DNA of 64,000 nt from UBA1563 sp041671545 (GTDB lineage: Bacteria; Bacteroidota; Ignavibacteria; Ignavibacteriales; Ignavibacteriaceae): assembly GCA_041671545.1 (NCBI GenBank), contig JBAZBI010000002.1:310001-374000 (forward strand). The letters are read 5' to 3'. The notes beneath the pieces were generated by a model. The model was not told where the DNA came from and did not search any database. It saw nothing but the letters and a program-made list of their open reading frames with translations. The position numbers and the translations under genes were made by a program. Shown one piece after another: positions 43,273-51,771 of this stretch. The stretch's first letter is position 1; every line of letters starts with the position of its first letter.

Positions 43273-44184
43273 ATGAAAAAATACTTTCAACATATAATCC
43301 TTTTCCTTTTTGCCGCTTTCTTTTTCGGATGCGGAAAACCGGGACCAACGGAATTGATAGAAGATAGGCCGGACGAAGAAACGCCGCTTAAGTATGAAGT
43401 TCTTGCTAAAAATCCGGATGACGCCGTTTATCAGAACGGGTATGATTCAACGGGATTGTTGATGCCTCCTCCGGCTTCAGACGTTTTTCTCCTCATAAGC
43501 AAGAACATTGTTTCTGAAAGACACCTTTCACTCACTTATGATGTTGCTCAAGCTTTCTTTTTTGATAAAAGCAAACCTATCATATTACCTGATGGGAAAG
43601 GACATGGTTTTCAGGGAAAAAAGGTTATTCCACCGAGAATTAATTCGATTCTAATGAAAGAAGTAGATCACATAATTCATATTGGGCATGTGTCTACACA
43701 GCGCGATACAGTGATTGGTTCCAAATATGTTTTAAGCAGAATTGGACTTTTGGGTGATTCTCTTTCTTTGCATTATAATTCTTCGGTAAAGTTTGAGTAC
43801 CGCGAAAAGATGATGGGTTCTCCGATTGAATTAAATCTCAACCTGCCTGAACAAATCATTGGAAATGTAAGCGTTTCTAAAAATGGAAAAGGTGAAAACA
43901 TCCTTTTGCTTACATGGAATAAAGCCAGCAAAGACTCGGTTGAAATTATTGTCGGTGGAATAATGAAGAATGAAAGAGCTGCAACTGCATTTTTTAAATT
44001 TCATGTAAAAGATAACGGCCAAGTTAAAATTCCGCGTGGAGTTATGTCCGCTATCCCAAGGGATCGCTTTGACAGATTAGTCTTTACTTTTGTGAGAAAA
44101 GCGGTATTGCGTCAGATGAAATCATCACTCGAATTTTTTACAGTCATTCAGAACACTCACAGCATTATTATAGATTATCCTTGA
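43273..44184 (+). CDS. Lipoprotein of unknown function
   Basis: This 303-residue protein has a lipoprotein signal (MKKYFQHIILFLFAAFFFGC, lipobox FFFGC) and a beta-rich mature body with VLAKNPDDAVYQNGYDSTGL and DKSKPIILPDGKGHGFQGKK. I see no catalytic motif. It starts a gene set with the overlapping beta-barrel/transglutaminase-like gene (TTGA overlap, 4 bases) and the FecR-like gene. The tight coupling suggests that the three products work together at the cell envelope. Confidence 0.62.
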   Translation: MKKYFQHIILFLFAAFFFGCGKPGPTELIEDRPDEETPLKYEVLAKNPDDAVYQNGYDSTGLLMPPPASDVFLLISKNIVSERHLSLTYDVAQAFFFDKSKPIILPDGKGHGFQGKKVIPPRINSILMKEVDHIIHIGHVSTQRDTVIGSKYVLSRIGLLGDSLSLHYNSSVKFEYREKMMGSPIELNLNLPEQIIGNVSVSKNGKGENILLLTWNKASKDSVEIIVGGIMKNERAATAFFKFHVKDNGQVKIPRGVMSAIPRDRFDRLVFTFVRKAVLRQMKSSLEFFTVIQNTHSIIIDYP

Positions 44185-46154
44185 TAAAAACGGCAAGCTA
44201 CTTTATACTTTTTTTAAATATTGTTTTAGGAGAAGGATTCGCTCAAGAATCTTTTTCTTTAAATGGATTTAAGAGTCATATGAATAAAGATTTTATCTTT
44301 TCTACGGAATCTAACCCGACAAATTTTTCTTCGGTGAAAGATTTGGCGATTGATGTTTTATTCGGAACAGAGTTTGCCTCTCCGACCGCTTCAAACTTGT
44401 ACGCGCTTGGTATCACAAAAACTTTTGGCAGATCAAATATTTTTTTACGTTATTCACCCGGATTTTTTAAGGAATTTTCTTTGTTGAAAAATCAATCGAT
44501 CGTTGGTGATGATTCATCCGATATTTCTCTTAAAACTGACTTGAAATATCATCAATATTTTTCTGCGGGATATTCTTATAAATTAAATGAAAAATTAAGT
44601 GGCGGATTTACGTTGAAATATTTTAACGAAGAATTCAGCCAGGACGCTGTGGGCGCTGTATTCTCCGATACTTCCCTTTCCTTTATTAGAGAAAACGAAA
44701 CTGAAACAATGAAATTGTGGAGTATTCAATTCGGCGCGGATTATCTTTTTTCCCCGGTACTCCGTTTATCACTTTCGGCATCAAATTTTATTAATATGAA
44801 AAACGGTTCACTGAGTGAAACAAATAGACCTTATGAATTTCGAACTCCCCGAAACATACGTATGGCGGTCTATACACAACCCTTTTCTACCTTCGAAGCA
44901 AATTTCCTTTATGAAACCATTAACGCAATGCAGGTATCGCTTGGGAAAACTTTGCTGTTAGATAAAATGTCAGTCAATTTTGGTTGTACTTATTTTTCAG
45001 ATTTTTCACTTAGCGGAATTCAACCTTCATTATCTCTTCAATATGGAAATATTTGTGCCGCGGTTTCAGGAGTGATCTATTTTTCAGATATTCAAAAGAC
45101 CGCTTCGTTTGCCGACTTAACCGCCAACGGAATTTCAAACTTGATGAACAATAAATTCAGTAGTAATAAAGCGCTGTTCAATGTTTCGTATCGACTAAAT
45201 ACTGAAACGGAAAGATTGGTGCAGTTTGTAGATGTGACAATCTCAAATTCTATTTTTCCAACCTTCACCGAACATTTTACTGACGAACCGTTTGCAGTTG
45301 CACGTATTGTTAATTTATCTGATAAACCGGTTTCCGTAAAACCAAGCAGTAGGATCGACAAAATAAATTCAGAGTTGATCTATTCACCGAATTTTGTTGT
45401 GCAGCCGAAAGACACGGCATCCATTCCATTTTACACCGTTGTTTCCGAAGATTATTTTTCACCGAAACATGAAATATCATTCGTCAATTTTTATGTTACG
45501 ACAGAAAATCGCGATGCTGATGATGAGATGCAAAAACCGCTGCTTATCAATTCTTCAAACGCGTGGGATGGTGAAGTGAGTAATCTCCGTTATTTCGTAA
45601 AAAGAGATTTCAACTTTTCTTCCGCGACGGCAAAGCGATTGTTAGCTCCACACAAAAGTGAATTGGACACAACGAACCCGGCGCTCTCAAATTTTCTCCA
45701 GGCAAAAATTCTTTTTGCAGAAATTATTACCGGAATGCTTTATATCGCTGATCCACTTGCTTCAAACGATCGCGTGCAATTCCCGCACGAAACGATTGAT
45801 GTTAAAGGAGGCGACTGCGATGATCTTTCCGTTTGTCTCGCTTCTTTTTATGAGAGCATCGGAATTGAAACCGCATTTGTAGATTATCGCGGGAACAATC
45901 ACAGCCGGCATGTGCATCTTCTTTTCAATACAAACCTCTCGCCCGCTGAAGCCGGATTAATAACTCAGAATGACAAGAAATATTATATCAGAAAAAATTC
46001 ACTTGGAGAAGAAAAGGTGTGGATACCGCTTGAAACTACAGAGCGTTCCAACTTCGCAAATGCATGGGAAAAAGGTGTTGAAAAGTTTTCTAGCGAAGCG
46101 CTTGATCAATTAGGGCTTATTAAAGGGACTGTTCAGATAATAGAAATTTATTAA
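44181..46154 (+). CDS. Outer-membrane beta-barrel-like protein with a transglutaminase-like domain
   Basis: This 657-residue protein begins with a TTG that overlaps the upstream stop (TTGA) and encodes a signal peptide. Residues 25-300 form alternating strands (SNLYALGITKTFGRSNIFLR, FSAGYSYKLNEKLSGGFTLK) like a PorV/UPF0164-type outer-membrane barrel. Residues 340-470 look like a beta-sandwich, and the C-terminal part has a transglutaminase-like core with Cys546 in GGDCDDLSVCLAS and His577/His579 in HSRHVHLLFNT. Such a combination of barrel and cysteine-protease-like domain is uncommon. Each part is recognised by pattern only, and the barrel is the less certain one. Confidence 0.6.
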   Translation: MIKTASYFILFLNIVLGEGFAQESFSLNGFKSHMNKDFIFSTESNPTNFSSVKDLAIDVLFGTEFASPTASNLYALGITKTFGRSNIFLRYSPGFFKEFSLLKNQSIVGDDSSDISLKTDLKYHQYFSAGYSYKLNEKLSGGFTLKYFNEEFSQDAVGAVFSDTSLSFIRENETETMKLWSIQFGADYLFSPVLRLSLSASNFINMKNGSLSETNRPYEFRTPRNIRMAVYTQPFSTFEANFLYETINAMQVSLGKTLLLDKMSVNFGCTYFSDFSLSGIQPSLSLQYGNICAAVSGVIYFSDIQKTASFADLTANGISNLMNNKFSSNKALFNVSYRLNTETERLVQFVDVTISNSIFPTFTEHFTDEPFAVARIVNLSDKPVSVKPSSRIDKINSELIYSPNFVVQPKDTASIPFYTVVSEDYFSPKHEISFVNFYVTTENRDADDEMQKPLLINSSNAWDGEVSNLRYFVKRDFNFSSATAKRLLAPHKSELDTTNPALSNFLQAKILFAEIITGMLYIADPLASNDRVQFPHETIDVKGGDCDDLSVCLASFYESIGIETAFVDYRGNNHSRHVHLLFNTNLSPAEAGLITQNDKKYYIRKNSLGEEKVWIPLETTERSNFANAWEKGVEKFSSEALDQLGLIKGTVQIIEIY

Positions 46155-46180
46155 ACTTGATTAACGAATTAGAGATACTT

Positions 46181-46864
46181 ATGAAAAAGATAATGGTAAT
46201 GACTGCAATTTTAGCTTGCTCTCTTTTTGCGCAATCGTATAAAATTGAAAAAGTTCAAGGCACAGTAAAAGCGTTGATCGGAAACAGCGAGCAATGGGTT
46301 GATGTAAAAGAGGGAACGATGGTTTCTTCATCAACTGTTTTAATGACGGATAAAAATGCTTTGATCGTTCTTTCCGGCAGAGGAATAAAATTTACGTTAA
46401 AACCTTCAGCAGCTTTGTCGGTTAACAGTCTAAAACGAATGACGATCGATGAACTATTGCTTGCCCTTGCGATGGAAGAAATACTTTCAACTCCTGCAAA
46501 GAAAAAAGATGATCAAAGCATGAACACCGCAATTTATGGAACAAACGAAAGCGGAGCCAAAACCGCCGCGGTTCCAACAAACTTACTTGGCGATTTGAAG
46601 TTGAACGGCGCCCGACAGCTTGCGGAAAATGGATTTAAAGAAACCGCGATCCTTACAGCTAAAGAAACCTACCGGAAATATCCGGACACACAGAAGAATA
46701 TATTAACGCGTATTTACTTTGCGGAACAGATGATGCAGCTTTCCCTTTTTGATGAAGCATTGACGGAATATTCACAAATACAAAACTTGCCGTTAAATGA
46801 TCCGCAAACAAAAGAGGTTCATGAGAAATTAGATTTTCTTAAAAAGAAACTTTCGGGAATGTAA
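46181..46864 (+). CDS. FecR-like domain protein with helical repeats
   Basis: This 227-residue exported protein has a signal peptide (MKKIMVMTAILACSLFAQ), a short FecR-type beta domain (YKIEKVQGTVKALIGNSEQW ... KEGTMVSSSTVLMTDKNALI) and a C-terminal part with TPR-like helices (RQLAENGFKETAILTAKETY, SLFDEALTEYSQIQNL). The frame extends upstream to 46157, but the ATG at 46181 gives a normal signal peptide. It follows the barrel-like gene by 26 bases. It is probably a periplasmic partner of that protein; function is unknown. Confidence 0.65.
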   Translation: MKKIMVMTAILACSLFAQSYKIEKVQGTVKALIGNSEQWVDVKEGTMVSSSTVLMTDKNALIVLSGRGIKFTLKPSAALSVNSLKRMTIDELLLALAMEEILSTPAKKKDDQSMNTAIYGTNESGAKTAAVPTNLLGDLKLNGARQLAENGFKETAILTAKETYRKYPDTQKNILTRIYFAEQMMQLSLFDEALTEYSQIQNLPLNDPQTKEVHEKLDFLKKKLSGM

Positions 46865-46888
46865 TTGGAAAGAGAAGAGTATTATTCC

Positions 46889-46916
46889 GTAAAGACGGGG
46901 CATGCCCCGTCTCTAC
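46889..46916. repeat. GC-rich 28-bp palindrome, REP-like element
   Basis: AGACGGGG-CATG-CCCCGTCT is a perfect 20-bp palindrome (46893-46912), extended to 28 bp with one mismatch. It is much richer in GC than its surroundings and stands between two convergent genes. No T tract follows, so it looks like a dispersed palindromic element, not a terminator. Confidence 0.7.
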
Positions 46917-46983
46917 CTAAAATCTAATTATTTTCTTGCCGTTTTGTGCAGAATACTTGTGTTGATTATATAAAGAGATGGGG

Positions 46984-49467
46984 TTACTTCAACAAAAGCA
47001 TCTTCCGGTTTTGGACAAAGTTACCTGCACGCAAAGTGTAGAAATATATTCCACTCGCAAGCTTGTTTCCTTTGAAATCAATCTTGTAATTGCCTGCCGG
47101 TTTTTCTTCATCCACTAATGTGGCAACTTCATTCCCAAGGACATCATAAATTTTTAAAGTTACAAAGTTGCGAACTGCTAACTGCCAACTGATGACCGTA
47201 CTCGGATTGAACGGATTTGGAAAATTCTGTGCTAAGTTGTAATTACCAACAACATCGTTTGCCACATCATCAACACCAACCGTCATTTTGTCGCCAATCC
47301 ACGTCCATAACCATCTCCAGGGATGTAGCCATGAATCGTCTTCATTATAAGGTGAATAGCAGAAAACCAATTCCCTTGAACCGGTTGCATCAGCATCATT
47401 AATTGAGAAATCGATAGGAATTTTCATTCCTTCTTCCGGATGGAAAACGCTATCAGCACCGAAATAATTGTAATTCCGTTTTTGAGCAATATCAACAAAT
47501 GGAATTTTAGCTTCGATGATATATCCATGCGAAGACTTCTGTCCGAAGTAATAATTAACACCGGGGAATAACAAACTATCGCTGTTGTAGCAGCTAACTT
47601 TTTCTTCATCAAACAGAAATGAGTAGTGAGGAGTTGCACCAGATTTATAGTTGTTGAAATAGGTATTGTGAGAATCGAATAACCCGAGATATAAATTGAT
47701 GGCATCGTTCATCCATCGTTCGTTTGTCTTTTTATAGCTATAAATATCATCCGTTACATCTGCGGCAAAATAAAGATTGTCTTTATCGACTGCTAAATAA
47801 GCCAACACACCTATATCCATGTCTCCGTCAAACTTTCCTCCTTCAGCAATAAAACCGGTTCCCAATGATTTGATAATATTGATTTGAGGGAAACCTATCC
47901 ATTCCTCTAAATCTCCATCGGCTTTAAAATTAACCGGAGCAGTTTTAGCTATAGTAGGAACACCTTTCCCTTTATTTGTCGTGGGTGAATTGAAGTAAGT
48001 CGGCGGAGAAGAAAGCACGAATGCATCTTTACAGACTATCGCATAATAGTACGTAAGGTCTTGGTCGGTAGACGCCGAACGAAGAATTTGTTCCCATAAT
48101 TGAGTGTTCTCCGGAATATTCAATTTAAGAACTTCGGCTTTGGTTATATCCGTAATCGGTTGATCGGAATAATAAAGGTCATACTTTTCGCCTGTTTCAT
48201 TTGGAACATCAGTCCAGGTAATTAAGTTTTTATAGTTCCCAGGAAAGACAGCCAATCCGTTTACAGCGTTGGGATGGAGGCATTCGCACCTAGGATTTCC
48301 AGTCCAAATTTCACTTAAATAAATAACTTTTCCCGCAATGCCGGAAGCTTCTGCCATAATTTTGAAAACATTAACATGAGCAGAATCAAAACCGGTTGAA
48401 CCATCTTGCGGTATAAAATCCTTCAGCGGCAAAATATATAGATGCCATTGATTATCATCAGATGGTTGAAAAACTTTCCCGACTTTCCCGTTGCCGCCTT
48501 CAAATTGTATGCGAACCGGACCGACTCCGGATTCAGATTTCATCCAGAATTTTAGTGAGTCAAACGACCACGACCATGACATATCGAAAGCAGGATTGAT
48601 ATTAAAACCTATTCCTGTCGAACCGTTATTCCATTCATTCCCTTGAACCCATTTTAGTGCATTCAGTTCGGGAAGACGTCCTGCTGCTTGTACTAGTTCG
48701 AGTGTTGATTGCCCGAAAGTCCATCCGGTTCCAAGAGCGGCAGGTAAATATTTGCCATTAAAAAATATAACAGGAATAGATCTTTTTCCATTGATAGTTA
48801 AATTATCAAATAATAAAGATCCCGTTGAATTGATGGTTGTATCGCCACCGCCTGCCGTAGGGGCATATATCAACATAACTTCAAAACCCTTTATATGTTC
48901 AAGTTGCAATTCCCCATCACCGTCTCCGATTTGAAGTGAAAAACCTTTTGTATTGTTGTTATTCCTTTCAAGAGGAATGTCGACTTCCAACCAATCACTT
49001 GAAGTTTCTTTCAAATCAATGGCGATTTTGTGTAACCAAAGGTCTCGTAAACCGGCAGCATCAATTTCAGCCATTTTAAATTCCATTGTAGTTGTTCCAT
49101 CAGCAGTCATTAAAGCAGGGTTTATAACTTTATAACGGAGCGTTAGATGTGTACCCCCGGAAAGATCGAGATAAGGTATTGAGTCAGTATGATCGGGTTT
49201 ATAAGTTGTTCTAGCTACATATCCTCCCCATCCTTCGGCAGCTTGAATTTTGTAATCAATTTTCATTGAACCTGTTCCCTCAAAATGTGCGGTATCATTT
49301 GATAACTTGCAATATGAACCGGGACTGATAGCGAAATAGGTTTCATTCAACACAGGGGGATCTGGAAAAACCGGTCCGACAGCATTGTCAAAACTTTGAA
49401 TAAGTGCTTGAGCGTGTGTTAGTTGCACAATACTCAGCAGACAGCTAAAAATATAAAGTTTTTTCAT
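46984..49467 (-). CDS. T9SS cargo with CBM9-like carbohydrate-binding domain
   Basis: This 827-residue secreted protein has a signal peptide (MKKLYIFSCLLSIVQLTHAQ), an N-terminal part with two CBM-like beta-sandwiches (about 20-385), a short fibronectin-like region, a CBM9-type domain (about 515-715; APVNFKADGDLEEWIGFPQI, SFLFDEEKVSCYNSD) and a type A sorting domain (NYNLAQNFPNPFNPSTVISW ... QNRKMLLLK). It should bind polysaccharide at the surface. It is last in a three-gene operon of T9SS cargos, 33 bases after the previous one. The sorting domain coding sequence contains a 7-bp repeat array (47171-47198). Confidence 0.75.
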   Translation of the reverse strand: MKKLYIFSCLLSIVQLTHAQALIQSFDNAVGPVFPDPPVLNETYFAISPGSYCKLSNDTAHFEGTGSMKIDYKIQAAEGWGGYVARTTYKPDHTDSIPYLDLSGGTHLTLRYKVINPALMTADGTTTMEFKMAEIDAAGLRDLWLHKIAIDLKETSSDWLEVDIPLERNNNNTKGFSLQIGDGDGELQLEHIKGFEVMLIYAPTAGGGDTTINSTGSLLFDNLTINGKRSIPVIFFNGKYLPAALGTGWTFGQSTLELVQAAGRLPELNALKWVQGNEWNNGSTGIGFNINPAFDMSWSWSFDSLKFWMKSESGVGPVRIQFEGGNGKVGKVFQPSDDNQWHLYILPLKDFIPQDGSTGFDSAHVNVFKIMAEASGIAGKVIYLSEIWTGNPRCECLHPNAVNGLAVFPGNYKNLITWTDVPNETGEKYDLYYSDQPITDITKAEVLKLNIPENTQLWEQILRSASTDQDLTYYYAIVCKDAFVLSSPPTYFNSPTTNKGKGVPTIAKTAPVNFKADGDLEEWIGFPQINIIKSLGTGFIAEGGKFDGDMDIGVLAYLAVDKDNLYFAADVTDDIYSYKKTNERWMNDAINLYLGLFDSHNTYFNNYKSGATPHYSFLFDEEKVSCYNSDSLLFPGVNYYFGQKSSHGYIIEAKIPFVDIAQKRNYNYFGADSVFHPEEGMKIPIDFSINDADATGSRELVFCYSPYNEDDSWLHPWRWLWTWIGDKMTVGVDDVANDVVGNYNLAQNFPNPFNPSTVISWQLAVRNFVTLKIYDVLGNEVATLVDEEKPAGNYKIDFKGNKLASGIYFYTLRAGNFVQNRKMLLLK

Positions 49468-49500
49468 ACTATTTCTTTTTCGTTAGTTGACGTCTGATAT

Positions 49501-51762
49501 TTACTTCAACAAAAGCATCTTCCGGTTTTGGATAAAGTTACCTGCACGCAAAGTGTAAAAATATATTCCGCTTGCTAGATTATTTCCTTTGAAATCAATT
49601 TTGTAATTACCAGCCGGGTTCTCTTCATTCACTAATGTGGCAACTTCATTCCCAAGCACATCATAAATTTTCAAAGTTACAAGACTGCGGACTGATAACT
49701 GCCAACTGATGACCGTACTCGGATTGAACGGATTCGGATAGTTTTGATTTAACTGAAATATTAAAGGACTTGAACTTTCGTTTTCAACATCCACAACATC
49801 AGCACCAAACCACCGCATTGCTTGAACCAAAGGAGAGACTCTATCGAACCCATACCAGAAAGGTTTTGAGCCGGTTCCGATTAAGGATAAAGGATCGAAA
49901 GCAAAGAAAGCAATCTTGTTACCCGCTGGCAAATATTTATGTACGCCTATACTATAATCTTTCCCATCTACACCTTTAGAAGTTAAATCAACGATAGCTC
50001 CGGGAGCCGGAACAAAACCATCTAACCAATTTGAATAAGCAGCACCTAGTACAGAAGTTGGATCAATCTTTAATGAATCGTTATTTAACGCAATTACTTT
50101 TTGATGGAGTGAATCGCCAAGTTCAGTTCCAGCGATTGCCGTGACTCCCCAAGCTTTTTTCTCATCACCACTTGATGAATAATTGATGTCATTATAACAT
50201 TTTGAAATACCAAGAATATCAAATTGGAAATCACCGGCATAAAAATTTGGGTAAAACCAACTAGTAATTGTTCCAAAATATTCATCTCCCGCTAAAAAAT
50301 AGTTATGTTTTGGAGAAGCAGCTAACCAATCTTTGATAACCTGATTATTGTTTGCTTTTGGTCCGGTAGTAGTTATCTCAAAAATGTTTGTGTAATTATC
50401 AACTAAATCTTTTGTTAAGGGACCATATGCCCATTTTTCTATTGGAAATTTGATTACTTCAGAAGAGTCTATCGTTAAACCGTTATTTCCGAAATAATAA
50501 GATTGTGGAAATCCGGTAGTTTTAGTAAATCCATTAAATACTAACAGTGAAGAATATTGTTTGCAGTCGCGTGTATAATAAAAGAGTGGATCACTTTCAA
50601 AGTACACTCCAGTAAAATTGGTATACGAAACATAATAGATAACTGTTACTCCGCATCCTGCATCCGGTATCCACCCTTTGAATGTTTGTACCAGACTATC
50701 GGTATCTGTCGTTGTCATTTCAGTTTTTGAAAAAGTAACTCCTTTGTCAAAAGAATAATTCAATTCAACTTTACTCTTGTCGATATCTTCAAATCCGCAA
50801 TGGTTTACGATGGCAGTGACTTCTCTGGGGCTTGTACTTAAACTCGTAGTAACTGGTGAAACGGCATTACCCCGGAAAGGCCAGCAACCTCCCGATATTA
50901 GTTCTATTTCCATTGCAAAATCAAATGTATAATCACGAGACCACCAACCGTAATCAATCCCCGGCATATTTCTTCCGTTGCTATAAAATTTAAAGCCACA
51001 GTAACCAGCAATTGTACCTGAGCTAATACCAATGCGAACAGAATCCATTACAGAATTAAGATTGCGGACAGCAACACCTATAACTTCACCGGTTTTTACA
51101 ATCACCTCTTTACCTAAAACATCTAAATCAATCCACTGATAATTTTGTTGAGGAGTTTTAACTGTTGGATTGACGACCATTCCAACTCCGCTGTCACTCC
51201 AAACATCTTCTGCAAAGGGGCTTGATAATCCTAAGCCTGATGAATCGACCCAATTGCCGGTTCTATCCGGATTATCCTGGAACGCAGTTATGTTATTATA
51301 CCCATTTCCCTCGGCAACGTAATAACCTAAATTTATTTCACGTTTTTTTTGTAATTCAGATTTGCCCCATTTGAGTTTAACTAATTTAACTTCAACTTCT
51401 ACATGAGTCGCGGGCACTTCGGCAAAAGAAATACCAGCTTTGTGAATAAACATATCCGATGGAGCGACGAACCATTGCAAAAGCCAATCTTGTCCGAAAA
51501 ATCCAAAGTTTGTATTTGATGTATAATCTCTGAAATAGGTTAACGTGTCCAGCCAGGCATCAACACTTTTTGTTTTTAAAGATTGAGAAGAAGTGTTGGT
51601 GTTTTTTCCCCTCTTATCTGTCTTTTCATTTTTAAGATTAAGGGAAGTTGTCTTTTCACCTACGGTTATGATCTCTCCACTTGGTTTAAGTAAAGCTCTG
51701 TTTTGTGCGAATAAAGTAATTGTAAAAATAAAAAGTAAACAAAGGATGATGTTCTTTTTCAT
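49501..51762 (-). CDS. T9SS cargo, paralogue A
   Basis: This 753-residue secreted protein has a signal peptide (MKKNIILCLLFIFTITLFAQ), an N-terminal beta-rich region with FGFFGQDWLLQWFVAPSDMF, an Ig-like domain (about 285-375), a C-terminal alpha/beta region (DYSIGVHKYLPAGNKIAFFA, FDRVSPLVQAMRWFGADVVD) and a type A sorting domain. I do not recognise an enzyme family. It is highly similar to the next gene upstream in the operon (9 bases away), a tandem duplication. The sorting-domain sequence has a five-unit 7-bp repeat array (49681-49715). Confidence 0.7.
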   Translation of the reverse strand: MKKNIILCLLFIFTITLFAQNRALLKPSGEIITVGEKTTSLNLKNEKTDKRGKNTNTSSQSLKTKSVDAWLDTLTYFRDYTSNTNFGFFGQDWLLQWFVAPSDMFIHKAGISFAEVPATHVEVEVKLVKLKWGKSELQKKREINLGYYVAEGNGYNNITAFQDNPDRTGNWVDSSGLGLSSPFAEDVWSDSGVGMVVNPTVKTPQQNYQWIDLDVLGKEVIVKTGEVIGVAVRNLNSVMDSVRIGISSGTIAGYCGFKFYSNGRNMPGIDYGWWSRDYTFDFAMEIELISGGCWPFRGNAVSPVTTSLSTSPREVTAIVNHCGFEDIDKSKVELNYSFDKGVTFSKTEMTTTDTDSLVQTFKGWIPDAGCGVTVIYYVSYTNFTGVYFESDPLFYYTRDCKQYSSLLVFNGFTKTTGFPQSYYFGNNGLTIDSSEVIKFPIEKWAYGPLTKDLVDNYTNIFEITTTGPKANNNQVIKDWLAASPKHNYFLAGDEYFGTITSWFYPNFYAGDFQFDILGISKCYNDINYSSSGDEKKAWGVTAIAGTELGDSLHQKVIALNNDSLKIDPTSVLGAAYSNWLDGFVPAPGAIVDLTSKGVDGKDYSIGVHKYLPAGNKIAFFAFDPLSLIGTGSKPFWYGFDRVSPLVQAMRWFGADVVDVENESSSPLIFQLNQNYPNPFNPSTVISWQLSVRSLVTLKIYDVLGNEVATLVNEENPAGNYKIDFKGNNLASGIYFYTLRAGNFIQNRKMLLLK

Positions 51763-51771
51763 ATTGTATCC

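Noticed and set aside
46889..46916. Rho-independent terminator
   Set aside because: The palindrome has almost no loop (CATG) and is not followed by a T tract.
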